Shown one piece after another: positions 53,550 through 60,702 of a stretch of DNA of 64,000 nucleotides. The stretch comes from Streptoverticillium olivoreticuli subsp. olivoreticuli (GTDB lineage Bacteria; Actinomycetota; Actinomycetes; Streptomycetales; Streptomycetaceae). A program made the translations under genes and the position numbers. The stretch is from contig NZ_CP031455.1 in NCBI RefSeq assembly GCF_003391135.1, forward strand, positions 1,488,001 through 1,552,000. The letters are read 5' to 3'. The notes under the pieces were generated by a model, which was not told the DNA's origin, made no database searches, and saw only the letters and a list, made by a program, of their open reading frames with translations. Numbering within the stretch: the first letter of the stretch is position 1; every line of letters begins with the position of its first letter.

Positions 53550-54518
53550 TTGCACCACCCCTTGGCTCATAGCTTCATCACTACGGAGAACGCGGGCGGC
53601 AAGGTCGCCCGGCAGGCTCTGTCCCTCCTTGCCGCCGAGCTGGTTCTTGGCCGTCTGGTCCACCGCAGCGCCGAGTCCGAGTTCGCCGGCGGCGTCGGCA
53701 ACGTCGTCAACGTCAAGAAGCCCGGTCAGACGCAGGATGCGCACGACGCCGGCACCGCCACCCCGACGGTGGGCACCGGCACCCAGGGCTACCTCGATAT
53801 CCGCGAGTCCTCGGTACAGATCCGGCTGGACCACCACTTCATTCACCCGGTCAAGGTGACCTCCCGGGAGCTGTCGCTGGACCTGGAGAGCTTCGCCGCT
53901 CAGGTCCTGGCCCCGCAGGTCCGCAAGATCGGTGAGCGTGTCGAGGCGGCCATTGCGGCCCCGATGAACGCTGCGATCAAGGCCGTGCCCGAGGCCGGCA
54001 CCGTGGACCCGGCCAAGGCCAAGGCGCTGCGCGAGGCCATCATCGCGGCCGGCGTCACCATGGACGAGGCCAACGTCCCGGACACCGGGCGCGTCTTGGT
54101 CGTCTCCCCGGCCTTCTACGGCGAGCTGCTCAAGGACGACATCTTCGTCAAGGTCAACGAGAGCGGCAGCACCGAGGCGATCCGCAACGCGCGCGTCGGC
54201 AACATCCTCAACTTCGAGGTCTTCAAGTCGAATTACCTCAAGGGCGGCGCGCTGGCCATGACCCGCGAGGCGTTCGCCCTGGCTGTCCGCGCCCCGCAGG
54301 CGTCGATGGGCGCGAAGTTTTCCGGCTCCGAGTCCTACCAGGGCTACGCGATGCGCTGGATTCAGGATTGGGACACCGCCGGTCTGTCGGACCTATCGAT
54401 CTGCGACGTCTTCGTGGGCGCCAAGGCGCTGTTCCAGGGCACCGACCCGATCACGAACGCCCCGGAGTTCCCCCGGTACGTGCCCATCACCCTCAAGGGC
54501 AACGGCACCAAGGCGTAA
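53550..54518 (+). CDS. Major capsid protein (P22 coat-like)
   Basis: A 322-residue HK97-fold coat protein. HSFITTENAGGKVARQALSL near the start, NVVNVKKPGQ, HHFIHPVKVTSRELSLDLES and VLVVSPAFYGELLKDDIFVK fit the P22 coat/gp5-like branch common in actinophages. It builds the icosahedral head. The first TTG (53550) has only a weak GAAAG site; a TTG at 53562, giving an (M)AHSFITTEN start, is equally plausible. A terminator-like hairpin lies just upstream. Confidence 0.88.
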   Translation: MHHPLAHSFITTENAGGKVARQALSLLAAELVLGRLVHRSAESEFAGGVGNVVNVKKPGQTQDAHDAGTATPTVGTGTQGYLDIRESSVQIRLDHHFIHPVKVTSRELSLDLESFAAQVLAPQVRKIGERVEAAIAAPMNAAIKAVPEAGTVDPAKAKALREAIIAAGVTMDEANVPDTGRVLVVSPAFYGELLKDDIFVKVNESGSTEAIRNARVGNILNFEVFKSNYLKGGALAMTREAFALAVRAPQASMGAKFSGSESYQGYAMRWIQDWDTAGLSDLSICDVFVGAKALFQGTDPITNAPEFPRYVPITLKGNGTKA

Positions 54519-54527
54519 GGCGGCCCG

Positions 54528-54989
54528 ATGACGGACTCGCAGTCCGCGGGGCCCCTGGCGACACTGGCCGACCTCGAACGCCGCTACGGCGGCACCTTCA
54601 CCGGAGCCGACAGGCAGCAGGCCGAGGCCGCCCTGGACGACGCGTCCGCTATCGTCCGCGCATACGGGAATCCGAGCTGGGGCGCGGTCATCGACGGCCG
54701 CCCCCGTCCGGTCCCGCCGGCTGTGCGAGCCGTCGTCCTGGCCGTGGCCGAACGCCGGGTCCGCAACCCCGAAGGCTTCGTATCGGAATCGGCGGGTGAG
54801 TACAGCTACCGCATGCCCGAGCAGGGCGCGGTGGGCGGCTCGCTGTCGAAGGGTGAGCAGCTGCTCATCGAGCGACTGTCCGGCCGTAACGCGATGCGCT
54901 CGCTGGAGACCGTGCGGGCCGTGCTCCTCACGGACCGGCCCGCTGGCTACCCGTACCCGGACCCGGCAGACCAGCGGGGGCTGGTGTGA
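54528..54989 (+). CDS. Head-tail connector (gp6/gp15-like adaptor)
   Basis: A 153-residue protein. LATLADLERRYGGTFTGADR and QAEAALDDASAIVRAYGNPS, followed by PPAVRAVVLAVAERRVRNPE, match the helical head-tail adaptor that binds the portal ring. The start is 10 bp after the capsid stop, and the end overlaps the next gene by 4 bp. Confidence 0.8.
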   Translation: MTDSQSAGPLATLADLERRYGGTFTGADRQQAEAALDDASAIVRAYGNPSWGAVIDGRPRPVPPAVRAVVLAVAERRVRNPEGFVSESAGEYSYRMPEQGAVGGSLSKGEQLLIERLSGRNAMRSLETVRAVLLTDRPAGYPYPDPADQRGLV

Positions 54990-55339
54990 TCTTCCATCGC
55001 CGGGCCCCCGTCGAACTGCGGATCTTCCCGCCGGCCGAGGCGGACGACGGGTACGGCGGCACGGCCCCGGGCCTGGGCGAGCCGGTGACCGTCCGCGCGT
55101 TCGCACAGCCCATGGACGCCCCCGAAGGGGTTGCGACGGGCTGGGCAGCCCCGGTGCGCCTGAAGGTGCTCATGGGGTCGTGTGAAGCCGTGCGGGTGTG
55201 GGCGCGGGTCGAGGTGGATGGTGAGCCGTGGCATGTCGTGGACCCACCGCGCGTTCACGGGGCGTCGCGCCGTACCCGCTACCTGTCGGCCGTGATCGAA
55301 GGGGGCAGCGGTGGCGTACGTGAAGCCGGGCATCAATAA
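54986..55339 (+). CDS. Head-completion / neck protein
   Basis: A 117-residue beta-rich protein starting at a GTG that overlaps the previous stop. RRAPVELRIFPPAEADDGYG and VDGEPWHVVDPPRVHGASRR are typical of the stopper-like neck proteins that follow the adaptor in siphophages. The role is inferred mainly from position. Confidence 0.65.
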   Translation: MIFHRRAPVELRIFPPAEADDGYGGTAPGLGEPVTVRAFAQPMDAPEGVATGWAAPVRLKVLMGSCEAVRVWARVEVDGEPWHVVDPPRVHGASRRTRYLSAVIEGGSGGVREAGHQ

Positions 55340-55622
55340 GACGATGGCGGGCCTGCCCGGGGTGATGCAGAACCTCAAGAGCCACGCCACGGTCATGGCG
55401 GGCGAGATCAAGGCTGTGGCCGCACCTCACCGCAAGACCGGCGCGTTCGAGCACGGCATCAAGGTCCGTCGGCTCCGCAAGGGCTACGCCGTGAACCTCG
55501 AAGACCGCAACAGCGCCTCGATCAACTACGGCCACTTCACCAAGGAGGGCGCGTGGGTCGAGGGCATTCACGCGGTCGAGCAGGTGGTGGGCGCGGGTCG
55601 TGGGCCCCGGAGCCGGAGGTGA
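55311..55622 (+). CDS. DUF5403-type neck protein
   Basis: A 103-residue protein from a GTG inside the previous gene (29-bp overlap). MAYVKPGINKTMAGLPGVMQ and VAAPHRKTGAFEHGIKVRRL fit DUF5403, an HK97 gp10-like family found between the stopper and tail terminator of actinophages. Its stop (TGA) lies within the ribosome binding site of the next gene. Confidence 0.75.
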   Translation: MAYVKPGINKTMAGLPGVMQNLKSHATVMAGEIKAVAAPHRKTGAFEHGIKVRRLRKGYAVNLEDRNSASINYGHFTKEGAWVEGIHAVEQVVGAGRGPRSRR

Positions 55623-55625
55623 TCC

Positions 55626-56657
55626 CTGTACGTCCTGCCCGACTCTGAAGCGCTCGTCCTGGACGCGCTGCGCGCGTACCTTCCCACCGGCACGCAGGTG
55701 CGGGTGGCGATGCCGCAGCAGTGGGCGGCGCTGCTGCCGCTGGTGGTGGCCCGCCGGGTGGGCGGCAAGGCGCGTGACCCCCGGTTCATCGACTCCGGCA
55801 TGTTCACCGTGCAGACCCTGGCCGGCTCCCGCGCCGCGGCCTCACTGCTCGCGCGGCAGGCCCGGGGCGCGCTCCTGGCCGCATGCCGGGACCAGTACCG
55901 GGGCGCGGACGGCCATCTCGCGCACTTCACGGAAGTGACCGGCCCATTCATGACGGGCGACGGCCTGACCACCGGCAACCCCGAAGTCTTCCGCTTCACC
56001 GCGACCTACCAGGTCAACGCCCGCCCCCTGCTCGCCGCGCCGGAGCCGCGCCCTTTCGCTCTGGCCCTGGCTGTCAATGGGTCGAACTCTAGGCACTACC
56101 GCGCGCAGGTAGCCGGCGCAGCCGCCGGCCCCGCGCGACTTGATTGGGGAGACGGCCAGGTGGCCGACATCGATATCGGCTCGGACCCGTACGTGGTCGA
56201 GCACGAGTACAAGAAGCTCGGTCCGCACACGGTCACCGTGACCGACGCGGACGGCAACACCCGCACCGTGCAGACGAAACCGATCCTGCCGGTGGAAATC
56301 TCCTGGGCGATGGACCCCGGCTCGAACTTCGAAGGCGTGCTGTCAGCGAGCGGCGTCAAGCCGGGCGTGACGGTGGACTGGGGCGACGGCTCGAAGCCTG
56401 CCACCCCCACCGTCTCCGGCGGCAAGCTCACCGAGCGCCACGCCTTCACCTCCGAGGGGAAGCGGACCATCACGGTCACGGTGCCCTCGTGGAAGGCGAA
56501 CGGCTTCGAGGGCCACACGGCCACTGCCTCGGTCACCGTGCGGCTCCCGCGCGAGCTGGACGTCCAGATCGGTTACTTCGAGGACGACCCGCGCAAGGTG
56601 TCGGCCACCATCCGCAACGCCGTGGTGGGCAAGGGCCTGATCAACTGGGGTGACTGA
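55626..56657 (+). CDS. Tail terminator fused to PKD domains, probable CTG start
   Basis: About 343 residues. Residues 1-140 are the tail-terminator domain (YVLPDSEALVLDALRAYLPT, VAMPQQWAALLPLVVARRVG, VFRFTATYQVNAR), which caps the tail tube. Then come two PKD-like domains with WGDG cores (LDWGDGQVADID near 173; VDWGDGSKPATP near 251) and HEY/HAF strands. The protein ends in NWGD, the start of a third PKD domain continued in the next gene. The first 24 residues belong to the domain, yet the only codon in place is CTG at 55626, six bases after GGAGG. The first usual start, GTG 55698, would remove the first strand and helix. Confidence 0.78.
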   Translation: MYVLPDSEALVLDALRAYLPTGTQVRVAMPQQWAALLPLVVARRVGGKARDPRFIDSGMFTVQTLAGSRAAASLLARQARGALLAACRDQYRGADGHLAHFTEVTGPFMTGDGLTTGNPEVFRFTATYQVNARPLLAAPEPRPFALALAVNGSNSRHYRAQVAGAAAGPARLDWGDGQVADIDIGSDPYVVEHEYKKLGPHTVTVTDADGNTRTVQTKPILPVEISWAMDPGSNFEGVLSASGVKPGVTVDWGDGSKPATPTVSGGKLTERHAFTSEGKRTITVTVPSWKANGFEGHTATASVTVRLPRELDVQIGYFEDDPRKVSATIRNAVVGKGLINWGD

Positions 56658-57106
56658 TGGCCACTGAAGCCGTGACGGTCCCCGCGGACGGCGCAGCGGT
56701 GACCTGCCAGCACACCTATCCGGGGACGGCGACGCGCTTCGAGGGCTGGTTCGAGGACCGCATGCAGCGCCGCGTCTCCTTCTCCGTCGTCCTGGCCTCG
56801 CCAAAGCCGCGCCCCCAGGCCCCGAAGGACGTACAGGTCTGGCGCGACGGCGGCGCGTGGAACGAGGTCCGCGTGCTGTGGCTGCCGATCGCCGGCTACG
56901 ACGACTACTCGGTCCGCGTGTTCAAGAACGGCGCACTGATCAAGTCCCTGAACACAGGCGGCCGTCCGCCCAACCCGTACGGCTACTTCCAGGCGTACGT
57001 GGCTCCCGAGGCGAGCCCGACGCGCGGCCAGGTCTATGCGTATGACGTGTCCGTCAAGGGCGCTGACGCGTGGTCCACGCGCATCACCCATCAATGGGCG
57101 GGCTAG
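56657..57106 (+). CDS. Split PKD/FN3-like tail decoration protein
   Basis: A 149-residue protein. Residues 1-45 (TEAVTVPADGAAVTCQHTYP, RVSFSVVLAS) look like the later strands of a PKD domain whose WGD turn is the end of the previous gene. Residues about 55-148 form an FN3/Ig-like domain (KDVQVWRDGGAWNEVRVLWL, VYAYDVSVKGADAW). ATG and the previous TGA overlap by one base (TGATG). It probably decorates the tail or neck with the PKD-bearing terminator. It is followed by a hairpin and a reverse-strand gene. Confidence 0.65.
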   Translation: MATEAVTVPADGAAVTCQHTYPGTATRFEGWFEDRMQRRVSFSVVLASPKPRPQAPKDVQVWRDGGAWNEVRVLWLPIAGYDDYSVRVFKNGALIKSLNTGGRPPNPYGYFQAYVAPEASPTRGQVYAYDVSVKGADAWSTRITHQWAG

Positions 57107-57118
57107 ACCCATGAGCGA

Positions 57119-57158
57119 CACCGCCACTAACTGGTAAATCCCCAGGTCAGCGGCGGTG
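57119..57158. terminator. Possible bidirectional terminator between the tail gene and the reverse-strand gene
   Basis: CACCGCC (57119-57125) pairs with GGCGGTG (57152-57158). It overlaps a nine-codon frame (ATG 57111 to TAA 57137) directly after the previous stop, and ends just before the stop of the reverse gene. The stem is short and the loop is 26 nt, so support is modest. Confidence 0.4.
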
Positions 57159-57159
57159 C

Positions 57160-57417
57160 TCAGTCGCCAGTGGACTCGACGGGCGGAATGTCGATCTCTC
57201 CGACAGGCATGCCGACGGAGTCGTCCAGGGCCGCTTCCTCCTTCTTCTGCTTGTCAACGTGATCTTGGAGCTTCTTCTCAACTGCTGTGGTGTCGATGAG
57301 GGCCGCTCCCGGGATGTTCTTCTTCGCCTGCGCGACGGCTTCCTTCGGAGTGATGGACTTGTTGGACATGAGCTTGAGAGCTGCTTCGAAGATCAACTGC
57401 GGGATGTTCACAACCAT
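57160..57417 (-). CDS. Reverse-strand moron gene in the tail operon
   Basis: An 85-residue protein read against all other late genes. MVVNIPQLIFEAALKLMSNK, SITPKEAVAQAKKNIPGAAL and EKKLQDHVDKQKKEEAALDD give a helical, Lys/Glu-rich protein with normal composition, unlike shadow frames. GGAGG lies eight bases before the ATG. Base composition is visibly lower in G+C than in the neighbours. Such isolated, oppositely read genes are typical morons, expressed in the lysogen. No domain was recognised; superinfection exclusion or a host-benefit role would be speculation. Confidence 0.7.
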   Translation of the reverse strand: MVVNIPQLIFEAALKLMSNKSITPKEAVAQAKKNIPGAALIDTTAVEKKLQDHVDKQKKEEAALDDSVGMPVGEIDIPPVESTGD

Positions 57418-57677
57418 GTGTTCGTCCTCCGTCTCGACCACGAGCGGCCACACGCCGCCAGATCATCACTGCCCCTACATCCAGGCGTGAGCGGCGTTCG
57501 CTTGCGAGAACCACCCGATCAGGTGCAGTCCTCCGCGCGGCATTGCCATCACAGGCGGCAACCGCAAGAACCGTGGCTCCCAGGGCGGTCGGCCGCCGCA
57601 CTTCGACAATTCGTGAACGACACAGCCCGTCCGGAGTTCGTTCCGGGCGGGCTGTTGCATGACCTGAAAGGCGGCCA
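57418..57677. other. Gap between the moron and the tail tube gene, with hairpin
   Basis: The 260 bp must hold the leftward moron's promoter. Near the right end ACAGCCCGTCCGGA (57622-57635) pairs with TCCGGGCGGGCTGT (57642-57655), one G-U pair, loop GTTCGT. This 14-bp stem ends 22 bp before the tail tube start. No gene was seen. Confidence 0.6.
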
Positions 57678-58277
57678 TTGGCCGAGAAGATCGAGCCCGT
57701 CATCAACCCCTCGCAGGGGTACGTGTACGTGGCCCCGGTCGGCACTCCCATGCCGGCGCTCCCGATCCAGCCGAAGGACCCCAACGCCAGCATGCCGCAG
57801 GTGAACGGGGCCAAGTCCGCCGTGTGGCGGGATGTGGGCAACACGTCGCTGGACAACGGCATCGAGATGAGCGTGGACGGCGACGACGCCGAGACGCTGG
57901 GTTCCTGGCAGAACCCCAACCTCAAGCAGACCAACCCGAAGAAGACGTACGCGCTGACCGTGAACCTTGAGGATTTCACGGTCGAGACGTACAAGCTCTA
58001 CTACGGCGCGGGTGACGCCTCGGTCATCACGGACCCGGTCACCTCGAAGCCGGTCGGGTTCAACATCCCCCTGAATCCGGCGGCCACGGAAAAGGCCCTG
58101 CTGATCGTCGGCACCGACGGCACCCACGCGGTTGCCTGGCACTACCCCAAGGTGGCCCTGATCGGCGGCGACTCCATCACCCTGGACCCGGCAGCCCTGT
58201 CCGAGGTACCCGTGAAGGCAACCGTCCTCGGCTACGACGGCAAGACCGGCACCGTCACCGAGCGGTACGCACTCTAA
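57678..58277 (+). CDS. Major tail tube protein
   Basis: A 199-residue beta-rich protein. EPVINPSQGYVYVAPVGTPM and SAVWRDVGNTSLDNGIEMSV, SWQNPNLKQT and LEDFTVETYKLYYGAGD are typical of siphophage tail tube subunits. It forms stacked hexamer rings around the tape measure. The TTG start has AAGG eight bases upstream. Strong hairpins lie before and after the gene. Confidence 0.85.
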   Translation: MAEKIEPVINPSQGYVYVAPVGTPMPALPIQPKDPNASMPQVNGAKSAVWRDVGNTSLDNGIEMSVDGDDAETLGSWQNPNLKQTNPKKTYALTVNLEDFTVETYKLYYGAGDASVITDPVTSKPVGFNIPLNPAATEKALLIVGTDGTHAVAWHYPKVALIGGDSITLDPAALSEVPVKATVLGYDGKTGTVTERYAL

Positions 58278-58308
58278 CCTCCTGACCCGCCGCGTCGGCT
58301 CGTAACGC

Positions 58309-58361
58309 CCGCGCGCGGCTTCGCGCGGCCCCGTCGCCCGCAGTGGTGGATTCCACCGCTG
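58309..58361 (+). terminator. Two hairpins after the tail tube gene
   Basis: CCGCGCG/CGCGCGG (58309-58315, 58322-58328) and CAGTGGTGGA/TCCACCGCTG (58341-58350, 58352-58361, one G-U pair). They lie in the 110-bp gap before the tail assembly chaperone gene and probably reduce downstream expression or protect the tube mRNA. Confidence 0.55.
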
Positions 58362-58387
58362 GGTGCGCCAGTTGAGAAAGATCGAGT

Positions 58388-58720
58388 TTGACCACCCTGA
58401 ATTTCGCTGACCTCAAGGCCGAAGCCGAGAGCAAGGCGGCCGAGGGCCTGACGTTCATCGGCCCGAACGGCGAGACCATCCACCTGCGCCCGCTTGCGAC
58501 CGTGCCGGGCGGTGACCTCAAGGCCGTGCTGGCGCACATCGATGCCCTCGGCTCCGACAAGGTCTCCGACGTCACCAAGATTCACGCCATGGACGCCGCC
58601 CTCGTGGCGGTCGCGACCGACAAGAAGGCCATGGCGGCGGCCCTGGACGAGCTGCCGCTGGACGGCCGGTCGCGGATCTTCGAGGCGTGGACGGAGGCCG
58701 CGGAGGTCCCGGAAGCCTGA
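58388..58720 (+). CDS. Tail assembly chaperone G-type protein
   Basis: A 110-residue protein: TLNFADLKAEAESKAAEGLT, then PNGETIHLRPLATVPGGDLK and a helical C-terminus ending PEA. Its place between tube and tape measure, and the partner frame that follows, mark it as the gpG-like chaperone that coats the tape measure during tail assembly. The TTG start has a weak purine-rich site. A -1 shift at CCCGGAA (58708-58714) just before the stop makes the longer GT form. Confidence 0.85.
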   Translation: MTTLNFADLKAEAESKAAEGLTFIGPNGETIHLRPLATVPGGDLKAVLAHIDALGSDKVSDVTKIHAMDAALVAVATDKKAMAAALDELPLDGRSRIFEAWTEAAEVPEA

Positions 58721-59205
58721 GTCTCGTCAGGCTGCTGGACGAGCACGGGGCCGCCCTCTACGCGGACTTGCGCCGGTTCTACTCGGTAGACCTGCTGGCG
58801 TACTTCCGCGGCGAGATGTCGGCCCGCGCTGTCCTGGCGCTTGTCGAGAACCTTCCCGATGACGCGGCCGTGATGGCCGCACTGCTCGGCGGCCGACAGG
58901 CCGTCGGCTGGGACGTGCAGTCGCACATCCTCGCGGACCTGGTGGACGCGGTGCAGTGGAACACCTACGTGCTGCTCGCGCAGAAGGCGAAACGGCCCGG
59001 GGCTCTCGAGAAGCCCAAGCCGTACCCACGCCCCGGTCGCCCGGCGGCCCCAGGCGGGCAGCGGTCGAACCCCTTCGCCTCGGCATTGGCCGGCGAGATG
59101 CCCGTGCCGCCGCAGGTGACGCCGGTTCGCGCGTCGTTCGCGATCCCGGCGGTTGTGGCGCAGCGCTCATTAGGGGACCATCCCTTCTGCAGCCCTCTTC
59201 GGTAG
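58714..59205 (+). CDS. Tail assembly chaperone T extension (by -1 frameshift), 3' end altered by IS110 insertion
   Basis: This frame has no start of its own and reads directly on in -1 from CCCGGAA: SLSLVRLLDEHGAALYADLR, SVDLLAYFRGEMSARAVLAL, GWDVQSHILADLVDAVQWNT, a typical T domain that links G to the tube protein. The native reading reaches AQRSL at 59172 and then enters the IS element, ending nine codons later at 59205. Removing the element at the shared ATTAG restores a 20-residue tail that would stop inside the tape measure gene (60751). The hybrid end (GDHPFCSPLR) is therefore not native. Confidence 0.78.
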   Translation, partial: SLSLVRLLDEHGAALYADLRRFYSVDLLAYFRGEMSARAVLALVENLPDDAAVMAALLGGRQAVGWDVQSHILADLVDAVQWNTYVLLAQKAKRPGALEKPKPYPRPGRPAAPGGQRSNPFASALAGEMPVPPQVTPVRASFAIPAVVAQRSLGDHPFCSPLR

Positions 59206-59409
59206 GGTTGTGACCTCTCGGTCCCGGTGGGTGCATGGCTTGTGGCGCGAGCCATTCGATGGCCACTGTGAGTTGTGCCAGCCCCGCCGGGCCGAGGCCG
59301 TCTGATCGGCATCAGGGACACGCCCCGCAGAGGGCCGATTAATGAGCTTCCGGCAGACGTCCTCTCCACCGGGCAGGTGCTCCGCGCACGACACAGGAGT
59401 ACTTCTTTC
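59174..59409 (+). ncRNA. Candidate IS110 bridge RNA region
   Basis: The non-coding left end before the transposase. IS110-group elements (for example IS621) express from here an RNA with two loops that pair with the target and donor DNA. Stems seen include ATGGCT/AGCCAT (59235-59240, 59250-59255) and CCCT/AGGG (59192-59211 area). The guide loops could not be assigned by eye. Confidence 0.45.
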
Positions 59410-60630
59410 GTGTTCATCGGATGGGACTGGGCGACCGAGACCCACGACGTGACTGTCATGGACAACTCCGGTGCCCGAGTTGCCCGTTGGGAGCTCGCGC
59501 ACACCGAGGAGGGCATCGCCCGAACCCTGGCCAAACTGGCGAAGCACGGCAGTCCGGCGGATCTTCCGGTCGCCATCGAGACCACCCGCGGCCTGGTGGT
59601 GGACCGGCTGCTGGCCGCCGGGCACCCGGTGGTGCCGGTGCACCCCAACGCCTTCCACGCGATGCGTCCGCGCTGGGGCGCCTCCAAGGCCAAGACGGAC
59701 GCCGGGGACAGTCTCAAGCTCGCCGACTACCTGCGCACCGACGGGCACTTCCTGCCCCGGCTGGAGCCGACCGAGCAGGTCACGATGGAACTGCAGGCCC
59801 TCACCCGGCAGCGGGCCGACCACGTCGCGGCCCGCATCGCCGCGATCAACCAGCTCGCCGCGCTGCTGGATACGCACTGGCCCGGAGGCAAGGCCGTCTT
59901 CTCCAGCCTCGACAGCGACATCGCCCTGGCGTTCCTGGAGCGATACCCCACCCCAGCCGCGGCCGCCAAGCTCACCGCCGGGCGCCTGGAAGCATGGTGC
60001 AAGCGCCGCGGCTACTCCGGCAAGAAGCCCGGAAGCGTCCTCATCGAACGCCTCCGGTCCTCGCCGAAGCCGGCCTCCCGGCTCAGCGACAGCGTGATCG
60101 CACAGCTGGTCCGTGTCCAGGTCCAGCTGGTCAAGGGCATCCGGGCCACGATCCGCTCGCTGGACGAGGCCATCGCCGACGCGGTCGCCGCCCACCCCTA
60201 CGCACAGCTGTTCGCGACCATGCCCCGCATTGGGACGGTCAACCTCGGGCAGATCGTCGGCGAGATCGGTCCGATCCTGGAACGCTCCAAGACCAGCGAA
60301 CAGTTCATCGCCGAAACCGGCGTCGTCCCGGTCACCCGGGCGTCCGGCAAGTCCCGCGTGGTGACCTTCCGTTACGCGGCCAACCGTCGCGCCCGCCTGG
60401 CCGTCGTCGGCTACGCCGACAACAGCAGGCACGCAAGCGACTGGGCTCCGAAGATCTACAACGACGCGCGGGCGAACAAGAAACGCCATCCACACGCCGC
60501 CCGCATCCTCGCCCGCGCCTGGCTGCGGGTGATGTGGGCCTGCTGGCGCACCGGCACCTGCTACGACCCCGATACCCATCGGGCCAACAACAAGATCAAT
60601 CAGGATCCCGAGGCGGCTCTGGCGGCATAG
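59410..60630 (+). CDS. IS110-family DEDD transposase
   Basis: A 406-residue recombinase. The N-terminal RuvC-like DEDD domain shows FIGWDWATETHDVTV (Asp6), PVAIETTRGLVVDRL (Glu) and SKAKTDAGDSLKLADYL (two Asp). The C-terminal Tnp domain has the region around the catalytic Ser, GVVPVTRASGKSRVV, after TMPRIGTVNLGQIVGEIG. With its bridge RNA it would cut and join DNA at a short core. The GTG at 59410 has AGGAG upstream; the frame before it is non-coding left end. The gene appears intact, so the element may be active. Confidence 0.92.
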   Translation: MFIGWDWATETHDVTVMDNSGARVARWELAHTEEGIARTLAKLAKHGSPADLPVAIETTRGLVVDRLLAAGHPVVPVHPNAFHAMRPRWGASKAKTDAGDSLKLADYLRTDGHFLPRLEPTEQVTMELQALTRQRADHVAARIAAINQLAALLDTHWPGGKAVFSSLDSDIALAFLERYPTPAAAAKLTAGRLEAWCKRRGYSGKKPGSVLIERLRSSPKPASRLSDSVIAQLVRVQVQLVKGIRATIRSLDEAIADAVAAHPYAQLFATMPRIGTVNLGQIVGEIGPILERSKTSEQFIAETGVVPVTRASGKSRVVTFRYAANRRARLAVVGYADNSRHASDWAPKIYNDARANKKRHPHAARILARAWLRVMWACWRTGTCYDPDTHRANNKINQDPEAALAA

Positions 60631-60702
60631 AGGTTGACTCAGGGAACTCACAGGAGCAGCCCGGGACACCCCCTTTCCTCGTCAATTAGCAAGGAGTCCC
60701 AT

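Larger units (their letters stand above)
59174..60689 (+). mobile_element. IS110-family insertion sequence
   Basis: About 1516 bp with one DEDD transposase gene, inserted between the chaperone T frame and the tape measure gene. Both junctions carry ATTAG (59169-59173 and 60685-60689), so the exact ends are uncertain by 5 bp. No terminal inverted repeats or target duplication beyond that are seen, as expected for IS110. Taking the element out once rejoins the chaperone frame. The long non-coding left end (about 236 bp) is the position of the bridge RNA in this group. Confidence 0.85.

Noticed and set aside
59275..59409. Transposase N-terminal extension from ATG-like codons at 59275
   Set aside because: IS110 transposases begin close to the first RuvC Asp; the extension is low in complexity and overlaps the expected bridge RNA.
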